Origin: Microcebus murinus
Taxonomy: Eukaryota > Chordata > Mammalia > Primates > Cheirogaleidae
DNA: 64,000 nt
Direction of reading: 5' to 3'
Assembly: GCF_040939455.1 (NCBI RefSeq)
Contig: NC_134115.1
Coordinates: forward strand, 22,824,727-22,888,726
Shown here: one piece after another, positions 23,615 to 36,007 of the stretch
How the letters are laid out: each line of letters starts with the position of its first letter
Position numbering within the stretch: the first letter of the stretch is position 1
Position numbers and translations under genes: made by a program
Notes under the pieces: generated by a model
What the model saw: the letters and a program-made list of their open reading frames with translations, nothing else
What the model was told of the DNA's origin: nothing
The model's database searches: none

Positions 23615-23645
23615 AACACGCACACACATACACACACACACAATG
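23615..23645. repeat. CA microsatellite
   Basis: Alternating CA with one CATA interruption, about 30 bp. Confidence 0.85.
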
Positions 23646-24169
23646 TGCTTACGCCATACTGCACATTCTTTTCATGGAACAATCAACCAACACTGTGTTC
23701 ATTTCCCTGGCTTGCTGTATATGGAAATGAGAATTCTCCAGGAATATGAATGACTCCTGTCTGTATCAGCACAAAGGGCACCCTGAGCCTTAACATATTT
23801 CTTCAGAAGTTAGTTCAGTAATAATTCCCACAGACTTTGCAAGATGGGGAAAATTTCTTAATCTTTGTATAAATATACTTTCCAAGTGTCTTTTTTTCCC
23901 CATCTACCAGACATGGATTTTTTTTTTTTTCCTTAAAGGGCAAATTCAGACCTGAAACTCTCAAACTTTCCAAAACTGAAATAGGAAGTCTAAACTGCAA
24001 AGTTGCTTCTTGGGCAGAAGGATGATATGCCTAGTAGAGAGACAATTTTTAGAATTTATTGAATGGTAAATAATTCACATTTATCCTCTTAAATCTGGCA
24101 ACTTTTCACATGTTATAGCTTAAATTTATTTCAGAATTATTTCATTTACTATGGCAGAACACAATTTAA

Positions 24170-24857
24170 GGCTGGGATCAAGATGGCGGACGAGAAACAC
24201 CGCCAGACAGAGGGTCTCTGCAGAAAAGACAGATTCTAGCATAAATTAGAAAAAACAAGCAAGAAGACAAGCATACAGCAGATGAGGGCCAGAAGGAGGG
24301 GTACCTGAGACCCCGGGAGACTCCACGGGAGGAGGTTGCAGAGGAGAACTGGAAGCTGAGACTGCCAGAGCAACCCGGAGAACAGCGGGAAGGATATTCT
24401 GATTGAGCGGGGCCATTCCAGCCCCTCCCTGACAGCTTTCCCTGGAAGCAGAGAACAGAACTTTGACCCCTGCTAATGGCATTGGTGGTGCCTGAGGGCA
24501 GGCTTACCCAACCCAGCTCTGCCCAGACTCTCTCCTAGACCAGCCCTCACTGAGGGGGAGAAAAGGACACACCTGGAAGTCCCAGGGCCCCACCGAGCAC
24601 CTGAGGCACTAGAGTGCCTCTCTACAGAAATAAGAGCTGATAACAGGACACAAAAACAATAGCGTAGCCTGTTCCTCCAAGCAAGCGCCATCTATTGACA
24701 GGGAGGACATCCTGTACAGCCTTTTCATGGCACCTACTGACTCATAATACAGGGAGTGGTCGAATCTTACCCACAGACACCACCTAACGCCTCAGAAACT
24801 AAACAAGGTGTGTGAATACCCAAACGAAAACCTAAAGGAAAGAAACAACTGATCGAC
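24170..24857 (+). promoter_or_regulatory. L1 5' UTR (internal promoter region)
   Basis: This segment lies between the left TSD and ORF1. It is more GC-rich than the flanks and opens with GGCTGGGATCAAGATGGCGG, a start resembling known L1 5' ends with their YY1-like AAGATGGC core. L1 5' UTRs act as RNA polymerase II promoters. Activity here is inferred from family knowledge only. Confidence 0.7.
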
Positions 24858-25844
24858 ATGGGAAGAAATCAGCGAAGGAAATCAGGAAATATAAAGCACC
24901 AAACGGAAAACACACTCCCAAAGAGGAGCCCCAGCCCCCTAGAAATGGACACCAACCAAAATCAGGCAACTAAAATGACAGAAGAGGAATTTCACATGTG
25001 GATCATAAGAACACTCACCGACCTGCAAGAACAACTGAATAAGCAACACAAAGAAACCACAAAAAGACTCCAGGACCTAGAAGAAAAGTTCACTAAAGAA
25101 ATAGACACAATGAAGAAAAGTTTAACCGAACTCCTGGAAATGAAGAATCAATTCAAGGAACTACAAAATACAGTGGAAAGTCTCAAGAACAGGGTAGATC
25201 AAACAGAAGAAAGACTCTCAGAGATTGAAGATAACATGCTCCAACTAAATAAAACAGTCACAGAGATAGAGCAGAGAAACAAGAGAAAGGAGCAAAGCCT
25301 ACAAGAGATGTGGGATTATGTGAAGAAACCTAATGTGAGGGTCATAGGGTTACCAGAAGGGGAAGAAGACAGCACTCAAGGGTTGGACAAGCTATTTGAA
25401 GATATAATAGAGGAAAATTTCCTAGGCCTTGCTCAAAATCTCGATATACAAGTTCAAGAAGCTCAGAGGACCCCTGGGAGAATCAATGGAAACAGGAAGA
25501 CGTCACGATATGTAGTCATCGGACTGACCAAAATATCAACTAAAGAGGCCCTTCTAAGAGCTGTAAGACGAAAGAAGCAAGTAACATACAAGGGAAAGCC
25601 AATTCGAATAACACCAGACTTCTCTAATGAGACTTTACAAGCAAGGAGAGACTGAGGCCCCATTCTCACTCTTCTGAAACAAAACAATGCCCAGCCTAGA
25701 ATCTTATTCCCTACAAAACTAAGCTTTATATATGAAGGAGAAATAAAGACATTCTCAGACAAGAAAAGTCTCAGAGAATTCACCAAGACAAGACCAGCCC
25801 TACAAGAAGTACTCAAAACAGTGTTCCCACATGGAACACCATAA
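24858..25844 (+). pseudogene. L1 ORF1 (RNA-binding chaperone), one nonsense codon
   Basis: ORF1p coats L1 RNA and acts as a nucleic-acid chaperone in the retrotransposition complex. The ATG frame begins MGRNQRRKSGN. A heptad-rich coiled coil spans roughly residues 50-150 (LQDLEEKFTKEIDTMKKS onward). The RRM-like part follows (NVRVIGLPEGEED near 164-176, then RYVVIGL). The C-terminal domain (RITPDFSNETLQARRD) runs into TGA at 25,653-25,655, after residue 265. The same frame stays open for a further 62 codons to TAA at 25,842-25,844, and that stretch still resembles the ORF1p C-terminal domain. The break is therefore a single substitution, most simply a Trp TGG changed to TGA. Other L1 ORF1 proteins run about 330-340 residues, matching the 328-codon span. 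Confidence 0.93.
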
Positions 25845-25902
25845 TAAAAACTCATGAATATAAAAACAACCAAAACCCAAAGATTAAAGGCCAGATAATA
25901 CA

Positions 25903-28900
25903 ATGGCTCAAAAGAGAAATCAAAGCAACAACATCCAACCCAACAGAATGAACAATAATCTACCTTACCTATCAGTTCTCTCAATAAATGTGAACGGCTT
26001 AAACTCTCCACTCAAGAGACATAGGCTGGCTGAATGGATAAGGAAATACAGGCCAAGTATATGTTGTCTTCAGGAAACACATCTAATCTGCAAGGATGCA
26101 TATACACTAAAAGTAAAAGGGTGGAGATCAGTAATCCAGGCAAGTGGAAGCCAAAAGAAGGCTGGCGTGGCAGTTCTAATTTCAGACGATGTAGTTTTTA
26201 AACCAACAAAAGTAGTGAATGACAAAGAGGGTCATTATATAATGGTGAAGGGCACACTTCAACAAGAAGAGATAACAATTTTAAATATATATGCACCCAA
26301 CTTAGGTGGACCCAGTTTCATAAAGCAAACCTTACTGGATCTAAGCAAATTGATAAATAGCAACTCCATAATGACCGGGGATTTCAACACCCCACTGACG
26401 GCACAAGACAGATCCTCCAAACAGAAAATTAATAAAGAAATAATGGACTTAAACAAAATTCTAGAACAATTGGGTCTGACTGACATTTCTAGGACATTCT
26501 ACCCAAAATCCATTGAATATACATTCTTCTCATCAGCTCATGGGACATTCTCTAAGATTGACCATATCCTAGGACACAAAGGAAATCTGAAGAAATTTAA
26601 AAAAATAGAAATCATACCATGTACCTTCTCAGATCATAGTGGAATAAAACTAGAAATCAACCCTAACAGAAACTCACATTTCTACACAAAAACGTGGAAA
26701 TGAAACAACCTCCTACTAAATGATTACTTCATAAATGAAGAAATCAAGATGGAAATAAAAAAATTCTATGAAGAAAATCACAATGGAGAGACAAGTTTTC
26801 AAATCCTCTGGGACACTGCTAAAGCAGTTCTGAGAGGAAAGTTTATCTCCATAAATGCCTATAACCAAAAGTCAAAAAGATCACAAATAGACAACCTAAT
26901 GACAATCTCAAGGAGCTGGAAAAAGAAGAACAGACCAACCCCAAACCCAGCAGAAGAAGTGAAATCAACAAGATCAAATCAGAACTAAACGAAATTGAAA
27001 ACAGGGAAGCTATTCAGGAGATTAACAAAACAAAAAGTTGGTTCTTTGACAAAATAAACAAAATTGACATGCCATTGGCTAAGCTAACGAAAAGCAGAAA
27101 AGAGAAATCTCTAATAAGCTCCATCAGGAACAAAAAAGGAGATATCACAACTGATCTCAAAGAGATACAAGATATAATTTATGAATACTACAAAAACTTT
27201 TATGCACACAAACTGAAATATGTGGAGGAAATGGACAAATTTCTAGAAACACACAGCCTCCCTAGGCTCAACCAGGAAGAAATAGATTTCCTGAACAGAC
27301 CAATCTCAAGAGCTGAAATAGAAACAGTAATTAAAAATCTCCCTAAAAGAAAAGTCCCAGTCCGGATGGCTTCACACCCGAATTTTACCACACTTACAAA
27401 GAAGAACTAGTATCTATCTTGCAGAAACTATTCCACAACATCGAGAAGAACAGAAACCTCCCCGACACCTTTTATGAAGCGAGTATTACTCTGATACCAA
27501 AACCAGGAAAGGATGCAACAAAAAGAGAAAACTACAGACCCATATCCCTAATGAATGTAGATGCAAAAACTTTCAACAAAATCTTAGCTAACCGAATCCA
27601 GACGCTTATCAAAAAAATAATCCATCACGACCAAGTAGGCTGCCAGAGATGCAGGGGTGGTTCAACATACGTAAATCTATAAATGCAATTCACCACATAA
27701 ACAGAAGTAAAAACAAAGACCATATGATTCTTTCAATAGATGCAGAAAAAGCTTTTGACAAAATCCAACACCCTTTGATGATATGAACACTTAAAAAATA
27801 GGCATAGAAGGGACATACCTAAAAATGATACAAGCCATATATGACAGACCCATAGCCAACATCATATTGAATGGGGAAAAATTGAAATCATTCCCACTTA
27901 GAACTGGAACCAGACAAGGCTGCCCACTATCTCCACTTCTATTCAACATAGTGCTGGAAGTCCTGGCTACAGTAATCAGACAGGATCCAAATGGGGCAGA
28001 AGAGATCAAACTTTCACTCTTTGCTGATGATATGATATTATATCTAGAAAACCCCAAAGATTCAACCAAGAAACTCCTGGAACTGATCAATGAATTTAGT
28101 AAAGTCTCAGGATACAAAATCAATACACAGAAATCAGAGGCGTTCATATATGCCAACAACAATCTAATTGAGAACCAAATCAAAGACTCAATTCCCTTCA
28201 CTATAGCAACAAAGAAATTAAAGTACCTAGGAATATACTTAACCAAGGACATAAAAGACCTCTACAGGGAGAACTATGAAACACTGAGGAAGGAAATAGC
28301 AGAAGACGTAAACAGATGGAAATCCATACCATGCTCGTGGATTGGCAGACTCAACATCATTATAATGTCTATACTACCCAAACTGATCTACAGATTCAAT
28401 GCAATACCTATTAAAATCCCATCAGCATTCTTCACAGATATAGAAAAAATAATTTTACACTTCGTATGGAACCAAAGAAGACCCCGAATATCAAAAGCAA
28501 TTCTAGGCAACAAAAACAAAATGGGAGGCATTAATATGCCAGATATCAAACTATACTACAAAGCTGTAGTAATTAAATCAATCTGGTATTGGCACAAAAA
28601 TAGAAATATTGACCAGTGGAACAGATCTGAGAATCCTGATATAAAACCATCCTCATATAGCCATCTAATCTTTGACAAAGCAGACAAAAACATACGCGGG
28701 GGAAAAGAATCCCTTTTCAATAAATGGTGCTGGGAAAACTGGATAGCCACCTGTAGAAGGCTAAAACAGGACCCATACCTTTCACCTCTCACAAAAATCA
28801 ACTCATGCTGGATAACAGACTTAAACCTAAGATATGAAACTATTAGAATTCTAGAGGAAAAAGTTGGAAACACTCTCCTAGACATCGGCCTAGGCAAAGA

Positions 28901-29708
28901 GTTTATGAAGAAGTCCCCAAAGGCAATCACAGCAGCAACAAAAATAAATAAATGGGACATGATCAAACTACAAAGCTTCTGCACAGCCAAAGAAATAGTC
29001 ATGAAAGTAAACAGACAACCTACAGAATGGGAGAAAATATTTGCATCCTACACATCTGATAAGGGGCTGATAACTAGAATATACTTAGAACTCACGAAAA
29101 TCAGCAAGAAAAAATCAAATAACCCTATTAAAAAGTGGGCAAAGGACTTGAACAGAAACTTTTCTAAGGAAGACAGAAGAATGGCCAACAAACATGAAAA
29201 AATGCTCAACATTTCTAATCATCAGGGAAATGCAAATCAAAACCACAATGAGATATCACTTAACTCCAGTGAGAATGGCCTTTATCAAAAAGTCTCCAAA
29301 CAATAAATGCTGGCGTGGATGTGGATAGAGAGGAACACTCCTACACTGCTGGTGGGACTGCAAACTAGTTCAACCTCTGTGGAAAGCAATATGGAGATAC
29401 CTTAAAGCGATACAAGTGAATCTTCCATTTGATCCAGCAATCCCATTGCTGGGCATCTACCCAAAAGATCCAATGACACTCTACAAAAAAGACACCTGCA
29501 CTCGAATGTTTATAGCAGCACAATTCATAATAGCAAGGCTGTGGAAACAGCCCAAGTGCCCATCAATCCAAGAATGGATTAATAAAATGTGGTATATGTA
29601 TACCATGGAGTACTATTCAGCTCTAAGAAACAACGGTGATATAGCACATCTTATATTTTCCTGGTAGAGCTGGAACCCATACTATTAAGTGAAGTTTCCC
29701 AAGAATAG
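25903..29708 (+). pseudogene. L1 ORF2 (endonuclease and reverse transcriptase), multiply broken
   Basis: ORF2p nicks target DNA and reverse-transcribes L1 RNA there. The endonuclease frame 25,903-26,703 is open, with NVNGL, QETHL, NIYAPN, GDFNTPL, KIDHILGHK and SDHSGIK, so all the usual catalytic motifs remain. A start at the internal Met (25,948) would put the catalytic Asn and Glu at positions 14 and 43 as in human ORF2p; the upstream ATG has the better context. After TGA at 26,701 the frame shifts near 26,910, 27,350 and 27,645, with stops near 27,785. The long frame 27,825-29,306 holds the reverse transcriptase, including [14 protein letters not shown] and FADD in place of YADD. Another shift lies near 29,210, before the Cys-rich CWRGCG segment (about 29,310) and the C-terminal piece at 29,416-29,667. 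Confidence 0.95.
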
Positions 29709-29985
29709 AAAAAACAAGCACCACATATACTCACTAGCAAATTGGTATTAACTGAACAGCACCTAAGTGGACACATAGGTACTACAGTAATAGGGTATTG
29801 GACAGGTGGGAGGGGGAGGGCGGAAGGTATATACATACATAATGAGTGAGATGTGCACCATCTGCGGGATGGTCATGCTGGAGACTCAGACTTGTGGGGG
29901 GAGGGGGGAATGGGCATTTATTGAAACCTTAAAATCTGTACCCCCATAATATGCCTAAAGAAACAAAAAACTAAAAACAAAAAAA
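29709..29985 (+). mobile_element. L1 3' UTR with G-rich tracts and A-rich tail
   Basis: Two G-rich tracts at about 29,807-29,823 (GGTGGGAGGGGGAGGGCGG) and 29,895-29,915 could form G-quadruplexes, as known for primate L1 3' UTRs. The end reads CCTTAAAATCTGTACCCCC, then an A-rich tail to the TSD. An antisense partner of this UTR lies at 60,577-60,818. Confidence 0.9.
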
Positions 29986-30111
29986 AGAACACAATTTAAC
30001 ATACAGGTGCCTGCACATGGTTATTTTGAAAGCCCCATATTACTTTTTAAATTTTAGTATTAAATTTATTCAGATGAACAAAGAATAAGGGGGGAATATG
30101 ACTTTGTAAGA

Positions 30112-30454
30112 GCTATGATCTGAATTTTTGTATTTTTAAAAATATTTTCCCCAAATTTATATGTTAAAACCTAATCACCAGTGTAATAGTACTGGGAGAT
30201 GGGGCCTTTGAGAGATGATGAGATCATGAGGTTGGAGCTCTCATAGGTGGGATTAGCACCCTTAGTCCCTTCTACCATATAAGGACACGGAAAGATGGTA
30301 TCTTCTATGAGAAAGTGGGCCCTACGCGGACACTGAATCTGCTGGCACCTTGATCTTGTACTCCCTAGCTGCCAGATCTGTGAGAAATACATTTTTACTA
30401 TTTATAAGCTACCCAGGTTAGGGTATTTTGTTATAGAAGCCTGAACAGACCAAG
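30112..30454 (+). mobile_element. MaLR-type LTR (MST/MLT1-like), sense
   Basis: The blocks ATATGTTAAAACCTAATCAC, GATGGGGCCTTTGAGAGATG, GTGGGATTAGCACCCTTAGT, CTTGATCTTGTACTCCCTAG and GTATTTTGTTATAGAAGCC are in the standard MaLR LTR order. Solo LTR; old. Confidence 0.8.
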
Positions 30455-30459
30455 ATAGG

Positions 30460-30815
30460 GAGCCAATCCCAGCTCCTTTCCAACTCATTGCAACAATAGA
30501 GAGTGGTGAGGGAAAATGAGAGAGAGGTTCACTGAACGTTTCTAATTGTTTGGAAAACACTGGAAAAACTTCAATCCAAGTAGTAGTATCCTTCCCTTCC
30601 TAATGCGTAGTCCTGATTTATGGATCAGCTTACTTCCTACACAGAAAGCAGGGAATGTTGTGGTTGACAGTCGTTTAGGCTGAAGCTTGTTCTCTAGAAG
30701 ATTCCTCAGAAGGACCGCATGAGACAATATTACCCAAATTTCTGCATTTTCATAGCAGCTGGTCTGTGTCTTTATATCTTAAAGTCAGTTTGACTACGTA
30801 AGAAGCTAAGGCTTA
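30460..30815. other. Unassigned sequence
   Basis: No repeat or gene recognised between the MaLR LTR and the following antisense LINE remnant. Confidence 0.35.
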
Positions 30816-30819
30816 AATA

Positions 30820-31800
30820 TTTTTCCTTGAGTATCTTAAATGTATTACTCTTTAATTTTCTGATGCAAAGGGTCTAAGAAGTCTGATGACAACATGATTT
30901 TCTTTCCATTATAAATGATACTTTGTCTTTTGCTTGGTGTCCAGAGGATTTGCTTGTTTTCTTTAAAGTCTCGTAATTTTATTAGAATATGTACTCGTGC
31001 TTGCCATTTTGTGTTGGTGTACTCTGGCATGCAGTGTGGACATTTAACAAGCAGTTTCAAGGCATCTTTTATTTCAAGAAAGTTTTCTTGATTTATGATT
31101 TTAAGCACTTATTCTGTCCCATTTCCCATCTCATTTCCAAAGCATCTTCTTTTGAAGTTGCTATTATAGTTAAGTTGGATCTTCTCTTCCTATCTTCTCT
31201 ATCTATTGCTTTCTTGTTAATACTTAAAAAAAAATTTTTTTTTGAGACAGAACCTTGCTCTGTCATCCCAGCTAGAGTGTAGTGGTGGCATCATAGCCCA
31301 TTGCAACCTCAAACTTCTGGGCTCAACAATCCTCCTGCCTCAGCCTCCTGAGTAGCTAGAACTATAGACATGTGCCATGATGCTCTGGTAATTTTTTTCT
31401 ATTTTTAGTGGAGACAGGATCTTGCTCTTGTTCAGCTGGTCTTGAATTCCTGACCTCAAGCAATCCTCCCATCTGAGCCGCCCAGAGTGCTAGGATTACA
31501 GGCATGAGCCACTGTGCCTGGCCCTTATTTTTAATTTCTTAATTTATTTTCTATTTTAAACAATTTATCTCTTCCTCAACTTCCATTTATTTTAAGTCAT
31601 TACCTGTTATATTATTTTCTTAATTAAAATTTAATATATGCAATTTTTTTCCTAATTTAATATGCATTTATTGATTTTTTCTATCATTTCTAATTATTTC
31701 CTTATCTTTGCCAGTTTCCTTTTTAAATCTCCATTTATTCTGATCACCTCAGTCCTGAATTTCTTTCCTGTTCTTATTTGTTTTGTTTTCTAAGGATGCT
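30820..31800 (-). mobile_element. Old LINE remnant, antisense, split by an Alu
   Basis: T-rich sequence on both sides of the Alu at 31.23-31.52 kb, with phrases typical of antisense L1M remnants (GGTCTAAGAAGTCTGATGAC, CTGAATTTCTTTCCTGTTC). Family and limits are approximate. Confidence 0.45.
31230..31523 (-). mobile_element. Alu SINE, antisense
   Basis: Begins TTTTTTTTGAGACAGAACC and includes CAACCTCAAACTTCTGGGC, a second arm with GTGGAGACAGGATCTTGC, and an end at CACTGTGCCTGGCC. Moderately diverged. Confidence 0.9.
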
Positions 31801-31828
31801 CTTTTTCTCTGTCTCTTCTCTCTCTCTC

Positions 31829-31945
31829 TTTTTTTTCTTTTTGTAGAGACAGGGTCTTGTTATGTTTCCCAGGCTGGTCTTGAACTCTTGGTCTCAAGAG
31901 ATTTTCTCACCTCAGCCTCCCAAAGTGCTGGGATTATAGGCTTAT
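31829..31945 (-). mobile_element. Single Alu-type monomer, antisense
   Basis: Only one arm is present: TTTTTGTAGAGACAGGGTCTT, then CTTGAACTCTTGGTCTCAAG, then CCCAAAGTGCTGGGATTATA. No second arm follows. It is either a free monomer (FLAM-like) or a truncated Alu. Confidence 0.75.
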
Positions 31946-31949
31946 TGCA

Positions 31950-32925
31950 GCTCTTTGTAGAAATCTCATTCTCCAGCATTTGGTTTTACTTTTTTAGTCA
32001 ACTTGCTTTTTTCCCCAACTGCTATCACTGCTTCAAGCAGAAGCACTAGGCCACCTATTGTTTTTAAGAAAAACCCCTGGGCAAAAGTCTGTTTTATTAT
32101 CCAACTGGCAGAGCTCTGATTCAGACAAGTCATGAAAGTGAAGTTTGCCAGGAAACTGCCAGACAGGTTAAATAATGACAATTCTTTGGAAATACGGTTT
32201 TGGAGGAGCTTCAAACCTTTTCTATTGCCTCCAGTAACTTCTAGGCTGCTGGTTTTCACCAGGGTTGTGGGACTGTCGGTTTTCAAGGCTCCTATAAAAA
32301 TGTGCAAGGGGGAATGGAAATAGCATAAGTTAAAATGCCACAAAGCTCATAGTTTTTACTGATATTTGGTTGTTTTTCTTTACAAAACTCTCTCCAGATT
32401 GTTGCAACTCATTGGTTAATGTATAGAGTTCTGAAAAAATTGATTTTGATGATATTTTGCCAGTATTTGCTTTGTTTTTACAGAGGAGAGGATTTTCAGA
32501 GTATTTTTTTGAAATACTTTTTCAGAGTATTTCAGAGTGAAATCAGTATTCCTACTGATTTCACTTCAATACTTTCTGTTTAATAGCTTTTGTCTGATGA
32601 TTGGAACATTGGAGCACAATTACGATCTCATACAATGAGGTAGCTGAGGGGTTAGGTTGAGGACAGAATAGAACCACTATATCCCAAAAGGAGTCAGAGT
32701 CTCAGAGGTACTTCAGAAACCATGGGGAAATAAATAATAAGGGAGCACATGGTTACTGCAAGTGTTAACCTAAATGAAGTAAAATATTATCATATGTTCA
32801 TTTAAAAAAATAAACATAAAACAAGAATGAATAGAACATATTTTTATAAACACCTAATATGGATCATGTAAGCTTTGCAAAAATGTGTAAAACATTAATA
32901 TATATAATAGTCTTTAAAAATAAAT
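31950..32925. other. Unassigned sequence
   Basis: No gene or repeat recognised. A short local inverted or direct repeat of GAAATACTTTTTCAGAGTAT-type sequence lies at 32,495-32,570. Confidence 0.35.
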
Positions 32926-32929
32926 TTTA

Positions 32930-33400
<471 letters not shown>

Positions 33401-33419
33401 TAAATATTTGAATGGCTGC

Positions 33420-34480
33420 TGGATAGAAAAGGGATAAATGTTATAGATGCTTGAGATAAATAAATTTTAGCACAGTGTAAAACAGTCACAGTTGTCCAAA
33501 AATGGAATGGGCCACTTAAGAAGATTAGGAATTAATTCCCTGAACTGGCAATTTTCAAGCAGAAGCACAACAACACAAGACCAGGGGCATGATGGATGGT
33601 TTCCAACATCAGAATGGCTGTACTAGATGACTGTATTTTTTATTAATAAAATATTAAACTACTTAAATGTATTTTTTTACACAAATGATTTGTAAATGCT
33701 ACTTTATTGGAGAGACTGGGAGTCTATTATAGGTGCGATGGAATATGAGAAGTTACAAGGAAAGTGAAAAGCCAGGCCATTCTGAATGAGTTCAGGATAA
33801 AAATCTGAGGAGGGAGGGCAGATGAAACAAAAAAAATTATGAGAAATATATACCATTCTAACCAACAGTGTGGTTAAGGTTTATATTCACCATCAGGTCA
33901 ACACATCAAGAGAGAAAATGCCTTCAGGCTTTTACAACTCCTTTGCATATTCCCAAGGTATTATCTCAAAAGAATAACCCATGTTTTATTACACTTTAAA
34001 CCTACTTCAGCTTAGCTATAAATTTTAATGCTTTAAAAATAAACAGTACAAAGTTCTAGATAAAATTTTATCTTTGCTGATATTTAGGGTTGAGCTCAAA
34101 TTCCCACTAAATGTAGAAATAATTTTATAAAAACATTGTTGTTTGGCCATTGAAAAAGAGATTCAGGAGACCCAGAGACTCAAGTTTTGTTTTCCTAATG
34201 ATCACAACTCTGGCCTCTTTCAGGTCACCTGTCTGTACAAAGAGCTTTCCCAGGCTGGGCCATTGTTGACCTTGGGAACACCTTCCTCACATATAGTGAT
34301 TTTGGGGGAGCACAAGAGTTGAATTCTTTGCAGAGAATAGACGTTATCTTCTTTTATAGCTGTTGTTAATATGCAAAATATACATTTTTTAATGTTTGTG
34401 GGGATATCTGTTATTAATAAATATCTACCTTCTCTGAGAATGGCCCCCTAATTCTCCACAGAAATGGAGGTCAGATATAG
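33420..34480. other. Unassigned sequence
   Basis: No gene or repeat recognised. AT-rich. Confidence 0.35.
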
Positions 34481-34739
34481 AGTCATGATTCTGCCCCAAA
34501 CTATGTCCACACATTGATCATGTTTATTAGACCCCCATAGGACATCTGACCTGAGCTGAGCAGTGAGGTTTCACCCCTAGTAGCTTCAAGCTGGGATTCA
34601 GAGGTAGCCCCTTAGTTTCTACTTGTGGACATAACAGTGAATGTCGGTAACTTGCCATGTGCAAGGAGAAGGTCAGTAAGGAAAGCACAAAGAAGACACA
34701 CTGAGACACACTGATGCAGAGGAGAGAAACAGAGAGATG

Positions 34740-34920
34740 GCTTGATTCCTGTTGAATTTCTAGCTCTGGCTGCAGTTATTTGATAAGTTTGGTTTCTCCC
34801 ACCTTCTACAAGAGAAACTCAGTAACTTTCTACTAAAGGCAATTTTATTTTTCCCCTTGAGTAAACTTGAGTTGCTATCAATTACTTGTAACCAAAAGAA
34901 TCTTGACTAAGACAGTTTGT
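34740..34920 (+). mobile_element. Possible ERVL/MaLR-type LTR end
   Basis: The stretch ending with TTGCTATCAATTACTTGTAA and AACCAAAAGAATCTTGACTA resembles the 3' end of ERVL-related LTRs. The 5' limit cannot be set and may reach back to about 34,480. Tentative. Confidence 0.4.
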
Positions 34921-35770
34921 CTATACTTCAGAGGAAGATGGAATAACTCCAAGTGTCAATTGTACACAGTCATGAACCGTCAGTTTCAAACAGGCTTTTT
35001 GAAAGTCAAGTCGTTTTTATTTCACCAGCAAAACCACTAATCTTTTCTTATTTATATATTGTCAATAAATGCCCTTACATCCATTCCTCTGAGAAGAGAT
35101 TCTCAATGTTGTCAGTAAAGTCAGCGGGAAGTGGGAAGTTGATTCAAACCCCTTTGCCCTATGATGATATGAAATGATGTCAATTCAAAATGACACCCCA
35201 AACAGGGCATTACTGAATTAGACCTTAGTCTTTTTAAGATAAAAGTGTTTTATTAAGGTGCCAAGTCCAACAAAGCAAGATGGAACTTGGTGACAGAATG
35301 ATGGACAGATCTCTCTTTATGTGAATTGTTAGTCATTTTTTTCTTGTGCAAAGAGAGATGTTTTTTCATCTGTATGTTTGTTCACATGGGAGCATTTTAT
35401 CCCAATGGATGAACAGACTGAGAACTCAAACCAGACCTATAATTCTGAAGCTCACAAGAGCTGGCAGGGACAAAATTGATTGTCATAAGTTCGAGGGGGC
35501 AGTGTTTTCTCCTTTATTTCAGTATTAATATAACTTTATAGTTTTTAGATTGCTTCTTCACTCTTTGAGAGGGAAAGTTTTTATTAAAACACTAGTCTAT
35601 TAAAGAAATTGCTGGTTGCAGAAATAGATGGTCTTTCAGGAGATCCTAAGGGAAACCAAATTCTGCCTGGTTTTGCAAGTTTGCTTCCTAAGGAGATGCT
35701 TGATTCCCTTCTTCACCGAAATAGCACTTTCTTTACTCATGTTAGAATGTGGTTGTTTGCTTCTTATTCA
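34921..35770. other. Unassigned sequence
   Basis: No gene or repeat recognised. The open frames at 34,953-35,800 are short and without known domains. Confidence 0.35.
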
Positions 35771-35774
35771 ATGA

Positions 35775-36003
35775 TACAGTGGCTGACATTTATTGAATAA
35801 TAGCTATTTTTAGGTATTATTATACCTTAGAGGCATCATCTCATTTAACTCTCACAATGGGTAGGATTGTTATAATCCCATTTACAAGTGAGAAAACTGA
35901 GGCACAGAGAGTTTATGTAATCTGCCAATGATCCCTCAGTGGTAGAGCTGAGCTTTAGACGCAGGCTGTTGGATTCCTAAGTCTTTGTTAAGAATCACTA
36001 TCT
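35775..36003 (-). mobile_element. MIR SINE, antisense
   Basis: The blocks TCATCTCATTTAACTCTCAC, CCATTTACAAGTGAGAAAAC and GAGGCACAGAGAGTTTATGT are in antisense MIR order. It is followed directly by the old L1. Confidence 0.85.
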
Positions 36004-36007
36004 ATGC

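Larger units (their letters stand above)
24156..29999 (+). mobile_element. Near full-length L1 with target-site duplications
   Basis: The 14-bp direct repeat AGAACACAATTTAA at 24,156-24,169 and 29,986-29,999 is perfect and brackets a 5,816-bp L1 (24,170-29,985). The order is a 5' UTR of about 690 bp starting with a GATCAAGATGGCGG block, ORF1, a 58-bp spacer, ORF2, a 3' UTR with G-rich tracts, and an A-rich tail. The perfect TSD indicates a fairly recent insertion, and the element is essentially 5' complete. It is not autonomously active as it stands, because ORF1 has a nonsense codon and ORF2 has several stops and frameshifts. The 3' UTR type (CCTTAAAATCTGTACCCCC) is shared with the fragment at 60.6 kb but differs from the other young L1 tails in the window. 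Confidence 0.95.

Noticed and set aside
25463..26011. 182-codon minus-strand frame over the L1 ORF1/ORF2 junction
   Set aside because: It is antisense to L1 coding sequence and an expected by-product of A-rich L1 codons, with no independent features.
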